Below, one piece after another: positions 1 to 8,545 of a stretch of DNA of 41,955 nucleotides. The notes beneath the pieces were generated by a model. The model had not been told where the DNA came from, searched no databases, and saw only the letters and a list, made by a program, of their open reading frames with translations. Source of the DNA: CAJXOW01 sp964421495 (GTDB lineage Bacteria > Bacteroidota > Rhodothermia > Balneolales > Balneolaceae); contig CAYQXO010000011.1 in NCBI GenBank assembly GCA_964421495.1, forward strand, positions 1 through 41,955, in the 5' to 3' direction. The position numbers were made by a program, and so were the translations under genes. The stretch's first letter is position 1. The number at the start of each line of letters is the position of its first letter.

Positions 1-570
1 CTTCCCGATATTTTTGCTAAATAAAAAGGATAACTTCAGTGCAGCGCCACCAAACAATTGATGAGTATTCAGATTAACTCAAGGGGTTAAAGTGAGTCCA
101 AAACCTGTCCCTTTGGCTAGGAAAAATTGTCCTTTTCCAGTTATCCCTAACCTTTTAAAAGATTCTGGATACTCGCTGGATCGTGTGGTGAAATCACTTA
201 TTCTTGTTCTACCTACTCCCAAATAACCAATAATTTTTGGCTCCTCTATATCATTCTTCCATCCTAACAAAATATTAAATGATGAGGCATACTCACTTGA
301 AGAACTGTAGGAAATTTTTTTTGCCCCAATTACATTTAGACTCACGATATACTGAGAATTTGTACTGTACTGCAAACTCCCATTAAAGGTAGTTCCATAA
401 TTACTGGCACCCAATCCCAAATGAATTGAGACTATCGGTCTAGAAGGCTCTTTATTAGTAGTAGTATCTACATTTAATTCTTTATCATAGCGGGATTGAG
501 CTGAAACGATACTCGATACCACCAAAAATCCACTAAAAACTAGTAATGTGATGACCATTAACTTTCTCAT
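1..570 (-). pseudogene. Outer-membrane beta-barrel-like protein interrupted by in-frame TGA
   Basis: The intact part (79-570) codes 163 residues, beginning with a clear signal peptide (MRKLMVITLLVFSGF...SAQ) and followed by alternating polar/hydrophobic strands typical of small outer-membrane barrels (for example SIHLGLGASNYG and GKGQFFLAKGTGFGLTLTP). The frame stops at a TGA at 79-81. The same frame then stays open for 26 codons to the window edge and reads VNLNTHQLFGGAALKLSFLF, which looks exactly like the missing last strands of such a barrel. The gene is therefore probably broken by one nonsense change, or the base is a sequencing error. No family name can be given. The upstream neighbour is a lipoprotein gene on the same strand. 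Confidence 0.6.
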
Positions 571-664
571 TTCACCAACAACATTTTCCTCGGTTCGGTT
601 TAATTCTTCACCTTCGATCGGTAGATTCTCAGCAAATCAAGTATACCATTTACCTCCCAGCTGT

Positions 665-1396
665 TTAATAGAAACCAAAGGCCACCCCCACTTTCGGATA
701 CCACATGTCAATTTTTAGATCGTAATTATAACTGCCTGTTAAATATAAGAATGGACGTGAACTGCCATAATTGGTGGGTAATGATAACATTAGTAATCCC
801 CTGACTCCTGTTACATATGAAGAATAGAACTCTTCAGGCCCCATTCCATGGAACATGGATGGAGGATATTCCGAACCCTCATCTCTTCCGAATGTTTTAT
901 CGACAGCTACTTCTGCCTTTCTGAAAATACCACCAATACTGAATCCGACAGGATTACCATCCAACAACCGCTTTTGTAGTATTAGCTGTGCTTGCAACTT
1001 CCGATTAAAAGAGAGGCCTGCATTTCCAGTTACATAGAAATTCTTCCCCATTCCCGTGGTTACATCTACGCCCGGCGGTAATCCCACGGAAGTTGAGATT
1101 GAAAACTCTTCAAACATAAAAATTGGATTAGTCCCCAGAGCTATTCCGCCACCCCCTTGATACTTGTCATTCTCATCCGGCGGATCTTTGGTCCTCGCAT
1201 ACTTATTAAGTTGACCTTCATCATAACCTTCTATTGTTATATTCCCAACAGCATGGCTGTATTGAGCCTGATAAGTCGAATCGTTTACCTTCTTGTCTTT
1301 AAACATATACATTTCGCTCATCGGGGCATGAAGGGCACAACCTTGCAATAGAAATACTGTTATCAAAAAAAGCAGTGAGTAGTTCAATTGGTTCAT
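665..1396 (-). CDS. Outer-membrane lipoprotein of unknown function
   Basis: A 243-residue protein with a type II signal peptide ending in a lipobox (LLQGC, Cys19 lipidated), so it is predicted to be anchored to a membrane facing the periplasm. The mature part is rich in glycine and aromatic residues with strand-like stretches (GGGIALGTNPIFMF, FYVTGNAGLSFN, LQAQLILQKRLL, PFLYLTGSYNYD) and ends VGVAFGFY with a terminal aromatic residue, which suggests a small beta-barrel or barrel-associated lipoprotein. No family was recognised. It lies 94 bp upstream of the interrupted barrel gene and could be co-transcribed with it. Start is ATG; no strong ribosome-binding site is visible. Confidence 0.75.
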   Translation of the reverse strand: MNQLNYSLLFLITVFLLQGCALHAPMSEMYMFKDKKVNDSTYQAQYSHAVGNITIEGYDEGQLNKYARTKDPPDENDKYQGGGGIALGTNPIFMFEEFSISTSVGLPPGVDVTTGMGKNFYVTGNAGLSFNRKLQAQLILQKRLLDGNPVGFSIGGIFRKAEVAVDKTFGRDEGSEYPPSMFHGMGPEEFYSSYVTGVRGLLMLSLPTNYGSSRPFLYLTGSYNYDLKIDMWYPKVGVAFGFY

Positions 1397-1547
1397 CCAA
1401 CCTCCCTTTCAATTATATAAGAATACCGGAAGAGTAATGCGATCTTGATTCACAGAAAATCAGAAATTTATAAATTGAAAAAGCGGTTATCCCCAGATAA
1501 ACAGTGTAGTGTTCCTGTTACTACCTTTCTATTAAAACGTAAATAAA

Positions 1548-2822
1548 TTATTGGCCACTTAAAACTCGTTGCTTTACTTCTTTCGCTTTGGCTTTCGAAG
1601 TAAATCCGGACACAGGAATATATCCATTTCTAATACTTGCTTGTATCGATGGAAGTATGGGATTTATTATCTCTCCTTCATACAGAACCGCCAGGAAGCT
1701 GCCGATATGACTAGCGGTTTGTTTTGCATATTCAGAGTGGTAAGCTTCTTTCAACTCTATATCAATAGAATAGGTACTATCATTTCTTAGTCGAATCTCC
1801 GCTCCCTTAATCATGTCGGTTGTTATCTCATAAAATAATGCATCTCCTTCAGCTTTGGCATAGTTGACAATACGAGTCTTGACGTATTTCCATTTATGAT
1901 CTTCAAATTCGGGATTATCTAACGATGCCAATCGATGTTCGATAGGTTGCACAAATTCTACAGCCTTCTCTTTATTTCCATTTTCAAAATGGTGCTGCAT
2001 TAATTCGATGTGGGCCATAACACCCACTTCATTGTCGTATTTTTCTGAAACTACCTTTAGATAATCTATTATTTTATTGTGGTTATCTGGAGGTATTGTT
2101 GAATCCCTTTTACTCTTTTCAGCCACGTTATGTAGTCCGTTCACTTGTTGAACGGGAAAATAATTGTCATACCGACCATAACCGATATCCTGATAATTTT
2201 CTATCAGAAATTTCGATAAGGATATAGCTTTTTTGTACTTCTCCAAGGAATAGTAGGCACTTAAAAGTATTTGATACGCATCAGCAAGATCGGCTTTATA
2301 TGTTGATTTGTTCTTTAATATTGAAATAGCATTTTGGGCCTGTTGTCGGGCTTTTGTGAGATATTCCTTCTCCTTTTGATCCGACGCACTGTACAAACGG
2401 ATATACAGGCTGGCCTTCTTTGTGCTGAAGGCAAAATGTAGCTCTTCATCATGCTGGATACTCTCTCTTTGAAGCACTTCATTAAACTTCCGGATAATCA
2501 TTTTGATGCTATCGGGATCAAACGTACGTGCATAGGTCCCAAAAGAAAGTCCTGTGATTTCCAGCACCGAATCCACCCGGGCAGTTTCTATTTGGCTTCC
2601 GGGTATGGGCATTACCTCTATCCCGTCCCTTGTCAACTTCTTGTTTTCAGTTGTATCAACGTTTTGAACCTGGGATATTGAAAGGGTATTAAGTTCATTG
2701 GCCGTGTCTGATGAAAATCCCCCACCAACCCATAAAAAGCATAGCGAATACGTCAGTATAACAGAAGCTAAAAGCTTAAAATGCATAACAGTCTTCGTTT
2801 TGTTAGTTGCCTCTTTATTCAC
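1548..2822 (-). CDS. Periplasmic TPR-like protein with C-terminal SecDF P1-head-like domain
   Basis: A 424-residue exported protein. Residues 13-38 form a signal peptide or membrane anchor. Residues about 100-300 are helical and TPR-like (AYQILLSAYYSLEKYKKAI). The last 105 residues resemble the P1 head of SecD/SecDF: DMIKGAEIRLRNDSTYSIDI, then IGSFLAVLYEGEIINP, then a glycine and ISGF-like PVSGFTSKAKAKEV ending in LSGQ. No SecD membrane segments are present. The start shown is GTG, overlapping the end of the M56 gene by 8 nt, which suggests translational coupling; an ATG at 2786 would give a shorter leader. It is the third gene of a blaI-M56-TPR operon, so a role in sensing or responding to envelope stress is inferred. 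The P1-head assignment is by eye. Confidence 0.75.
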   Translation of the reverse strand: MNKEATNKTKTVMHFKLLASVILTYSLCFLWVGGGFSSDTANELNTLSISQVQNVDTTENKKLTRDGIEVMPIPGSQIETARVDSVLEITGLSFGTYARTFDPDSIKMIIRKFNEVLQRESIQHDEELHFAFSTKKASLYIRLYSASDQKEKEYLTKARQQAQNAISILKNKSTYKADLADAYQILLSAYYSLEKYKKAISLSKFLIENYQDIGYGRYDNYFPVQQVNGLHNVAEKSKRDSTIPPDNHNKIIDYLKVVSEKYDNEVGVMAHIELMQHHFENGNKEKAVEFVQPIEHRLASLDNPEFEDHKWKYVKTRIVNYAKAEGDALFYEITTDMIKGAEIRLRNDSTYSIDIELKEAYHSEYAKQTASHIGSFLAVLYEGEIINPILPSIQASIRNGYIPVSGFTSKAKAKEVKQRVLSGQ

Positions 2823-4617
2823 TTATGATCATGTATTTGAAGTCCCAGGCTACGGTTTTATCCTTTCCCTCACTGTCTCTCCCCATCACATGCACTTTAT
2901 TCGTATGCGGATGAATATTTCGAGATAAATTGTTTAAATCCTTCAGAGAAATGGTGGAGGAGACCTTGCCCAGACTATTCTCCTCATTCCCTTCATAAAC
3001 GGCAGATTCCAGGGTGATTTCCTCCGTATTTATGTGTATCGTATCCCCCTTTTGTACGCTGCGTCCATTAATGGTTGTCCTTGTTGCTGTCGCCAACGGG
3101 TTTCCAGCATTAGCTCCCGTATATACGACTACCGCTTTTGATCCTTCGGGCAGTCGTAAATCAGGTTGCGCACCTGCTTGATTGATAATCCAGGATTTCG
3201 CCATGGAGCTGAATTTTATGGTCAACTTTTCCCAACCAGTGCCTTTCCCCGAGGTAAGAATGAGTCGATTTTCATTTCGTGGATCTACCTCAATAGTGAA
3301 AGCAAATTTTCCCGATGCATTTCCGTCAAGCTGCTCTCCGGGCGCCAAGCCATCTTTATTTACAGTATTCAGACAATTATCGGAAGAGGGAGCGCATTCA
3401 AAAGATAACCGTTCCCATGAAGTCCCTTTATCAGAATGCAGGATGAACGTACTACCCTCTTTTTGGATACGAAATTGGAAAGAAACCTCCTCTTCTTTAT
3501 CCGTCGTATCCGCTAATACTGCATCGCTGCTTCTATTCTGATCAAATGCATTGGTATCGACCTTAAAACCCCCGATAATCACTCCGATGAGGAGCACTAA
3601 AGCGGTTATCGTTAAGTTCCGTATATAAGCACTCTTTTTTTCAAAATGAGGGGATTGCAAATATTCAATCCGTTCCAATAGATTCGACTTTCCACTGGCC
3701 GACTGACTGATTTGTTGTAGTCGTCTATTACTCCAGGAATACATCTCATATAGCATTCGCATATATGCCCCCTTCCTGCCAGCATGTTGCACCGATTCTT
3801 TATCCGTCAACTGCTCCTGCCGGGTGGCAATGTTTTCTTTCAACCAGTGAACAAGAGGATGAAACCAGAATAAACACTGAATAATGAGAACTATATTAAA
3901 TACCAGGTAATCCTTCCGGCGAATATGAATCAATTCGTGTCGTATCGCCAGGTTTAATTTGTCAGCCTCTCCCGTGAGAGATTTTGGAATGACGACCAGG
4001 GGATTCCTGTAGCCGAACGTGAAGGGAATATGTTTATCATCCATTACAATAAACCGCACAGGGCGGCCGATGCTTTTTGCTAATGCTATATTTCCCTTTG
4101 AAATGTTCGATATTTCTTCGGGCTCAATGGGAGCTTGAGTTCGGGCAAATCGCTTCAACTGTGCACGTGATTTGAGAAATCGACCCAATTGCCAGATGCT
4201 CACCAGCAGCATCGCTGTAATCAACAGTCCCAACCAGAACGACAAATCAATCTGTGAGGCGGTTGATTGGGTTATGTGAACGGTGCCAATATTCGCCCAT
4301 CCTTGATTTATCGCTTTCGCAGCTGATTCTGCAGCAGATGAATCCCCCGGACTTTGCAACATGGATGAATACATCTGTTTTCCACCCCAAATACCTAATG
4401 AGAGGACAATACCCAGTGGCAATAGAAAAAGAGAGGAAATATTCATCTGGTAGGCCATCGGAACGTTGCGTTTCTGAACCCAATGGATCACCGGGATGAG
4501 GCAAACAACCAGCATCGTCCACCAGATCAGGGGATTAATAAAAAGGTCAAATCCCGTTGAACCTATAGTACGCATCAATTCGCTTCCCCACCCTGTTATG
4601 TTCATGATCTCAAACAT
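2815..4617 (-). CDS. M56 family (BlaR1/MecR1-like) membrane metallopeptidase
   Basis: A 600-residue inner-membrane zinc protease of the BlaR1 family, which transmits an extracytoplasmic signal by cleaving the partner BlaI repressor. Membrane helices are visible near residues 27-45, 60-80, 125-142, 237-258 and 333-351. The zinc motif HELIH is at 227-231, and E268 (RQEQLTDKES) is the likely third ligand. The usual penicillin-binding sensor domain is absent. Instead the periplasmic part (about 355-600) carries two copies of an S-x-KGT-x-WE-x-L motif (about 395-404 and 456-465) and a tail of unknown fold. It is followed by the TPR/SecD-head gene (8-nt overlap) and preceded by blaI (27-bp gap). 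The signal is unknown; beta-lactam sensing should not be assumed. Confidence 0.9.
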   Translation of the reverse strand: MFEIMNITGWGSELMRTIGSTGFDLFINPLIWWTMLVVCLIPVIHWVQKRNVPMAYQMNISSLFLLPLGIVLSLGIWGGKQMYSSMLQSPGDSSAAESAAKAINQGWANIGTVHITQSTASQIDLSFWLGLLITAMLLVSIWQLGRFLKSRAQLKRFARTQAPIEPEEISNISKGNIALAKSIGRPVRFIVMDDKHIPFTFGYRNPLVVIPKSLTGEADKLNLAIRHELIHIRRKDYLVFNIVLIIQCLFWFHPLVHWLKENIATRQEQLTDKESVQHAGRKGAYMRMLYEMYSWSNRRLQQISQSASGKSNLLERIEYLQSPHFEKKSAYIRNLTITALVLLIGVIIGGFKVDTNAFDQNRSSDAVLADTTDKEEEVSFQFRIQKEGSTFILHSDKGTSWERLSFECAPSSDNCLNTVNKDGLAPGEQLDGNASGKFAFTIEVDPRNENRLILTSGKGTGWEKLTIKFSSMAKSWIINQAGAQPDLRLPEGSKAVVVYTGANAGNPLATATRTTINGRSVQKGDTIHINTEEITLESAVYEGNEENSLGKVSSTISLKDLNNLSRNIHPHTNKVHVMGRDSEGKDKTVAWDFKYMIISE

Positions 4618-4644
4618 AATAGTCGTTGATGAATAGTTCGCTGG

Positions 4645-5028
4645 TTACCCCTCTTCATATTTTCGGATATGGGAGAGGATCTTTCGTTTTTCCTGCTCCG
4701 AAAGCTCTTTCTTATCCACCAAGGTTTTGACCAGGTCCTCCGCCGATCCCCGAAAAACGGAATTGATAAACCGGTCCAACAGTTTCGCTTTTACCGAATC
4801 AGCGGATTTCGTCGGTTGATATTCGTACCGCCGGCCTTTCTGCTCATACTCCAGAAATCCCTTCTCTGCCAGATTCTTCATGACCGTCATAATCGTGGTA
4901 TAGGCTACCTCCCTCTTCTGCAGGATTTCATCCCGCACATCGTTAACGGTCGCCTTCCCCTTCCGCCAAACGATATTCATTACTTCCAGCTCGGTATCCC
5001 CCAGTTGCTGTAGGTCTTTCTGTGACAT
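4645..5028 (-). CDS. blaI: BlaI/MecI/CopY family repressor
   Basis: A 127-residue winged-helix repressor of the penicillinase-repressor family. The DNA-binding half is clear (LGDTELEVMNIVWRKGKATV, then YTTIMTVMKNLAEKGFLEYE with the wing GRRYEYQP), and the C-terminal helices form the dimerisation part that the M56 protease would cut. It is the first gene of the operon with the M56 protease and the TPR protein. Just upstream lies a tandem dyad overlapping a promoter, which fits autorepression. BlaI-type regulators also control non-lactamase operons, and no beta-lactamase is next to it here. Confidence 0.93.
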   Translation of the reverse strand: MSQKDLQQLGDTELEVMNIVWRKGKATVNDVRDEILQKREVAYTTIMTVMKNLAEKGFLEYEQKGRRYEYQPTKSADSVKAKLLDRFINSVFRGSAEDLVKTLVDKKELSEQEKRKILSHIRKYEEG

Positions 5029-5044
5029 AATCCAATCTATTTAT

Positions 5045-5091
5045 TACTAACTTGTTAATACTAACATAGTAGTAATTAAATTGGATGTCAA
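5045..5091 (-). promoter_or_regulatory. blaI operon promoter with tandem BlaI-type operators
   Basis: On the minus strand TTGACA (5091-5086) is followed after 17 nt by TATGTT (5068-5063), a good -35/-10 pair. A perfect dyad TACTA-ACA-TAGTA (5059-5071) covers the -10 box. A second, one-mismatch dyad TACTAAC-TT-GTTAATA (5045-5060) abuts it towards the gene. Short TAGTA-type palindromes are the known style of BlaI/MecI operators, so autorepression of the operon is inferred. Confidence 0.65.
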
Positions 5092-5214
5092 CTCTGATAC
5101 CCTATTTTATTCAGGAAAGAAATGACATAAATATGTTAGCTGATAAGACGTCGCGATGAAATATTTGACCGTACCTCCATAATTTATTTAAACATCGTAA
5201 AATCATTTTTAGAA

Positions 5215-5384
5215 GTCTTTTGAAAAACGGGGCCAACGGCCGCTCTGAGAACTAAAAATTTTTCGAACGGATCAGAGTAAATGGAAGAATGCATGAATTT
5301 GCTAGTGACTAAGGTGGGTTGGCAAAGCCACAGGAAAAAATTTTCAATCGAAAGAGCGGCCGTTGGCCCCGTTTTTCAAAAGAC
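5215..5384 (+). repeat. Family B stem-loop element, copy 1
   Basis: A perfect 32-nt inverted repeat (5215-5246 with 5353-5384) encloses about 106 nt. The core begins GAGAACTAAAAATTTTTCG and ends AAAAATTTTCAATCGA. The same core, with quite different arms, occurs on the opposite strand at 33883-34049. The element fills most of the gap between the blaI promoter and the stop codon of the thioredoxin-like gene, ending 5 nt from that stop, so it could also act as a transcript-end structure. Confidence 0.85.
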
Positions 5385-5389
5385 CTCCT

Positions 5390-6607
5390 TTACTTGTCTC
5401 CAGGGTAGGAAGCGATCATCATATCAAGATCCCCATAGGAGGTTGCAACAATTTTACCTGACGGATTGATGAGCACATAGGCAGGTCTTCCCCGAACGTG
5501 ATAGTCTTCGACAATTTGTTGATCCGCCTTCAAGTTAGGGTAAGCCAGATCATTTTCATCAATCAAAGTTCGTACGGCTTCCCTATTTTCGGTAGTTATC
5601 CCGATAATAGTGAAAGATTTGTCCTCAAATTTTTTATACAGCTTGTTGATTTTGGGAAAGGCAATGATACAATAACCACACCACGTTTCCCAGAAATCAA
5701 GCAATACGAATTGTCCCTCGAAGTCCGACAACGAAATTTGCCGATCTTGATACGTCGGATAGGAAAAAGACGGAGCTTGCTTGCCCACCAGTTGTTCAAA
5801 TTTGGTAGGCTCTTTTTTCGACTGTTCACGCTCTTTAGCGGGGTACTTGGTATCATATGCCGCATATTGCTTTTGAAGCGGAATATGGCCGGCAATTTGA
5901 CTGCTGTCGGTACTGTATTCACTGAATCTATAAACCCGTAAGGTATTTTTGCCCTTCCATTCTATTTTTCTGTCCACTTTCGTTATAAACCAACCAGATG
6001 GATTAATGTGAATTTTTCGCGTAAGTTTCTGTCCCACTTCATTTTCGGGATATTGGAGCTTTAAAATCCACTCGGAATCCTCCTTATACAGCGAATCTTT
6101 CGGATTTTCAGCTAATAACTTTTTGTCAATATCCCTGCTTATATGCCACATTTTGAACGGGAATAAAGCACTGCGCGCCTTTGCCGGATTATTTAACGTA
6201 TTGGGATACTTGTAGGGATCGAAAATATTAATCGTGGAGTCCCGGTGATGGATCTCAAGGCTATATTCACCGTCATAGTAATAATCAACTTCACCTGAGC
6301 GGTATACTCCGCCATCAAACCGGTCGTCGTAATGTCGATAGGAACTATTCATATGAAAAATACTGCCAAATATAGAATCGGCAGGTTGTCGCTTCATCCA
6401 TCGCGTTCCCGATTTAATAGCCGTAGTGTCCTGACTACTCAAGTCTATGGTCTTTACCTCGGTATGGAATGTTAGATACCGTGCATCTTGTAAATTCTGT
6501 TTAACCTTCGATAGGATTTCGTCAGTTGTATTTGGCTGTTCCTGGTGGGAACAAGCCATGAAGAACAGCAAGACTAGTATCCCCGATAAAGATAAATATT
6601 TATTCAT
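5390..6607 (-). CDS. TlpA-like thioredoxin-domain lipoprotein
   Basis: A 405-residue lipoprotein: the signal peptide ends FFMAC, with Cys19 lipidated. Residues about 25-255 form a beta-rich domain of unknown function that superficially resembles lipoprotein-carrier (LolA-like) folds. Residues about 270-405 are a TlpA/ResA-type thioredoxin domain with the redox motif W-CGYC (310-313) and the cis-proline region GRPAYVLI (Pro375). Such proteins reduce disulfides in the periplasm, often of cytochrome c or outer-membrane partners; the substrate here is unknown. It is transcribed alone, with the family B element just after its stop. Confidence 0.88.
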   Translation of the reverse strand: MNKYLSLSGILVLLFFMACSHQEQPNTTDEILSKVKQNLQDARYLTFHTEVKTIDLSSQDTTAIKSGTRWMKRQPADSIFGSIFHMNSSYRHYDDRFDGGVYRSGEVDYYYDGEYSLEIHHRDSTINIFDPYKYPNTLNNPAKARSALFPFKMWHISRDIDKKLLAENPKDSLYKEDSEWILKLQYPENEVGQKLTRKIHINPSGWFITKVDRKIEWKGKNTLRVYRFSEYSTDSSQIAGHIPLQKQYAAYDTKYPAKEREQSKKEPTKFEQLVGKQAPSFSYPTYQDRQISLSDFEGQFVLLDFWETWCGYCIIAFPKINKLYKKFEDKSFTIIGITTENREAVRTLIDENDLAYPNLKADQQIVEDYHVRGRPAYVLINPSGKIVATSYGDLDMMIASYPGDK

Positions 6608-6658
6608 CTTCAGCTCTCTTTTTAAGCTTAAAGTTAGTGCCGATTAAATTATATACCT

Positions 6659-7423
6659 CTATAAAGACTCTTCCTGAATCCTTTCCAAGTGCGCATTTTT
6701 AAGAAAAAAGTGATTAATAGCTTCGCTACCTTCCCGGCGTTTTACGAGTTCGGCGTTTCGCAGAATATATGATTCATAGCCCAGAGAATTCAAAAAAGAA
6801 AAAAGTCTAAATGCTTTCTCATCATTTTCAGGCTTTTCATTGACTTCTACCAATAAAATTGGTTTTTCTCGCCTTAACACTTCTGCAGCCCCTTTCAGGC
6901 ATTCAAGTTCATGCCCTTCCACATCACACTTAATTATCCCAATATCGTTATACCCTTCCGCGGCCACAATCTCGTCCAGGGTGCGTTGTTGTATGTTGGC
7001 TACCCTTTTATTGTTTCCAATGGGACCTTCAATACTTGCCCTGTAGTAATTTGGGACTCCTTCAGCCGTCATTGGAATGGAAATATCTACATCATTCTCC
7101 TTATTTGATAAGGCCAACGGATAGGCATCAACATTCGCCAAATCAAACTTTCTGATATTATATTTCAATAATCGGTAGGTAAACGGGACCGGCTCAAAAC
7201 TAAGTGTTCTCCTTGCGTATGGAGATATAAGACAGGTATAGAGACCTATATTTGCCCCTATATCCACAAAAATTTCAGATTTGCTTATGGTTTTTTGAAT
7301 TAATTTTAACTCCGGTTGCGAATCGGAATCGTAGTTTTTGACTATCTTAAAAGATGCACGTCTTTTATAAACGAGCATTGCGAAATCAGGAACTAATTGA
7401 TAAAAAAGCCTCTTGAAATTCAT
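6659..7423 (-). CDS. FkbM family methyltransferase
   Basis: A 254-residue SAM-dependent methyltransferase of the FkbM family. The SAM-binding motif I VDIGANIGLYT is at 53-63, the FEPVP acidic loop follows, and the family hallmark IIKCDVEGHELECLKGA lies near the middle. FkbM proteins O-methylate polyketides, glycans or other small molecules; the substrate here cannot be told. No sugar-biosynthesis cluster surrounds it and it appears monocistronic. Length and motif order are normal for the family. Confidence 0.88.
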   Translation of the reverse strand: MNFKRLFYQLVPDFAMLVYKRRASFKIVKNYDSDSQPELKLIQKTISKSEIFVDIGANIGLYTCLISPYARRTLSFEPVPFTYRLLKYNIRKFDLANVDAYPLALSNKENDVDISIPMTAEGVPNYYRASIEGPIGNNKRVANIQQRTLDEIVAAEGYNDIGIIKCDVEGHELECLKGAAEVLRREKPILLVEVNEKPENDEKAFRLFSFLNSLGYESYILRNAELVKRREGSEAINHFFLKNAHLERIQEESL

Positions 7424-7591
7424 CCCAAATTATTTATTCCCCTTGAAAGATCAACTTAATAGTTTACCATCATTTATCATTTATATCAAAGGAGTTGGAT
7501 AGATCATCCGGGGAGTTATGCATGAAAAAACTTAACCCGATCAATATAAGTAACTAACGGGGTGTATGTTTGTCCAATTGGCATAAACCCA

Positions 7592-7798
7592 TTATTCCAA
7601 ATCACTGTCTTCGAGTTCGAACAATTCGTTTACAGGTTTATCAAAATACCTGGAAAGCTTCAAAGCCAGCACCGTTGACGGTACATATCGATTTTTTTCG
7701 ATTGCATTTATGGTTTGGCGGGAGACATCAATGATATCCGCCAATTCCGCTTGTGTAATATCTTTTTTGGCACGTTCAACTTTTAAATTATTCTTCAT
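7592..7798 (-). CDS. XRE-family HTH regulator (small)
   Basis: A 68-residue protein that is almost only a Cro/C1-type helix-turn-helix (ITQAELADIIDVSRQTINAI) followed by a short YFDKPVNELFEL tail. This matches the small stand-alone regulators that pair with a membrane protein gene. Its ATG overlaps the upstream membrane protein gene by 11 nt, so the two are translationally coupled. It probably binds the dyad-rich region upstream of the pair and represses it (inferred). Confidence 0.9.
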   Translation of the reverse strand: MKNNLKVERAKKDITQAELADIIDVSRQTINAIEKNRYVPSTVLALKLSRYFDKPVNELFELEDSDLE

Positions 7799-8216
7799 CG
7801 CTTCGAAGTTTGAATAAATTAAACTGATAAATTGCTATGATGAATATCAGCATGGCGTTAATTCCTCCCATTCTCCTTACGCGGGGCATTTCGAAGTTGT
7901 AAGGACCAATTATTCTAAGAATAATCATGACTACAGCGACAAATACCGTCAGATAAAGTCCGTATTGAAAAGATTTAAGGCGAACCAGGCGGATCATTTC
8001 ATCTTCTTTTTCTTCCCGAGAAGATATGACAATCGTTAATCCGATCATCACCGTATAATTCAGCAATGGCAGTAGCAAGTGCTCGAGTCCAGTTCGTACT
8101 CCAGCTTGATCAAGTATATACGTCAATGCAATAAGCAATACATGAATACCAATAATAGCCCACCCGACTCGCTTATACCGATGGGGAAGAAAATAGGAGG
8201 TGTTCAGATCTTCCAT
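7788..8216 (-). CDS. Four-helix membrane protein paired with XRE regulator
   Basis: A 142-residue membrane protein with four hydrophobic segments (about 17-36, 47-64, 85-104 and 116-133) and a charged cytoplasmic loop SSREEKEDEMIRLVRLKSFQ. This gene-pair architecture, a small integral membrane protein followed by a roughly 68-aa HTH protein, is widespread in Bacteroidota and Firmicutes. The membrane protein may sequester or modulate the regulator, but no biochemical role is known to me. It has an ATG start and overlaps the next gene by 11 nt. Confidence 0.8.
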   Translation of the reverse strand: MEDLNTSYFLPHRYKRVGWAIIGIHVLLIALTYILDQAGVRTGLEHLLLPLLNYTVMIGLTIVISSREEKEDEMIRLVRLKSFQYGLYLTVFVAVVMIILRIIGPYNFEMPRVRRMGGINAMLIFIIAIYQFNLFKLRSDEE

Positions 8217-8248
8217 AAATTGATTGTTTTTAATTTCGATTCTCTATA

Positions 8249-8338
8249 ATAGTAAAGTTTAAAATACTATATGTCAAGTATAGTTTACATATAGACAAGC
8301 TAACATTCCAAATAATTGAGACAAGATAATGTAAACTA
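8249..8338 (-). promoter_or_regulatory. Promoter/operator region of the membrane protein-XRE pair
   Basis: On the minus strand TTGACA (8277-8272) is followed after 17 nt by TACTAT (8254-8249). Two inverted repeats overlap or flank it: CTATATGT (8267-8274) with ACATATAG (8287-8294), and TAGTTTACAT (8281-8290) with ATGTAAACTA (8329-8338). These are plausible operators for the adjacent XRE protein. Confidence 0.5.
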
Positions 8339-8390
8339 CATACAGGAATGTATATCTACGCCTGGAATTTTCGAATGGATATACTAGTAG

Positions 8391-8545
8391 TTATTGATCA
8401 TCTCCCCTGTGATTTACAATAAACACCTTCTCCGGGTTGTTGGCTTCGACCACCGCGATACCTGCAATCGCTGCAGCTCCTATTAACAATTTATTTATAA
8501 CATTGCCGTAGTAACTTGCTAACTCCGCTCCTACGCAGGCATACC
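8391..8545 (-). other. Possible short coding remnant or leaderless small ORF
   Basis: A minus-strand frame ending at TAA 8391-8393 reads a plausible hydrophobic segment (NKLLIGAAAIAGIAVVEANN) followed by a polar tail ending NHRGDDQ. It has no ATG; only GTG or TTG-type starts exist, and the frame runs into the 3' end of the neighbouring gene. It may be a small membrane peptide or the 3' remnant of a lost gene. Nothing else is seen in this gap beyond the operator region. Confidence 0.2.

Noticed and set aside
4645..5028. Beta-lactam resistance locus
   Set aside because: The blaI-M56 pair lacks an adjacent beta-lactamase and the M56 protein lacks a penicillin-binding sensor domain, so resistance cannot be claimed.
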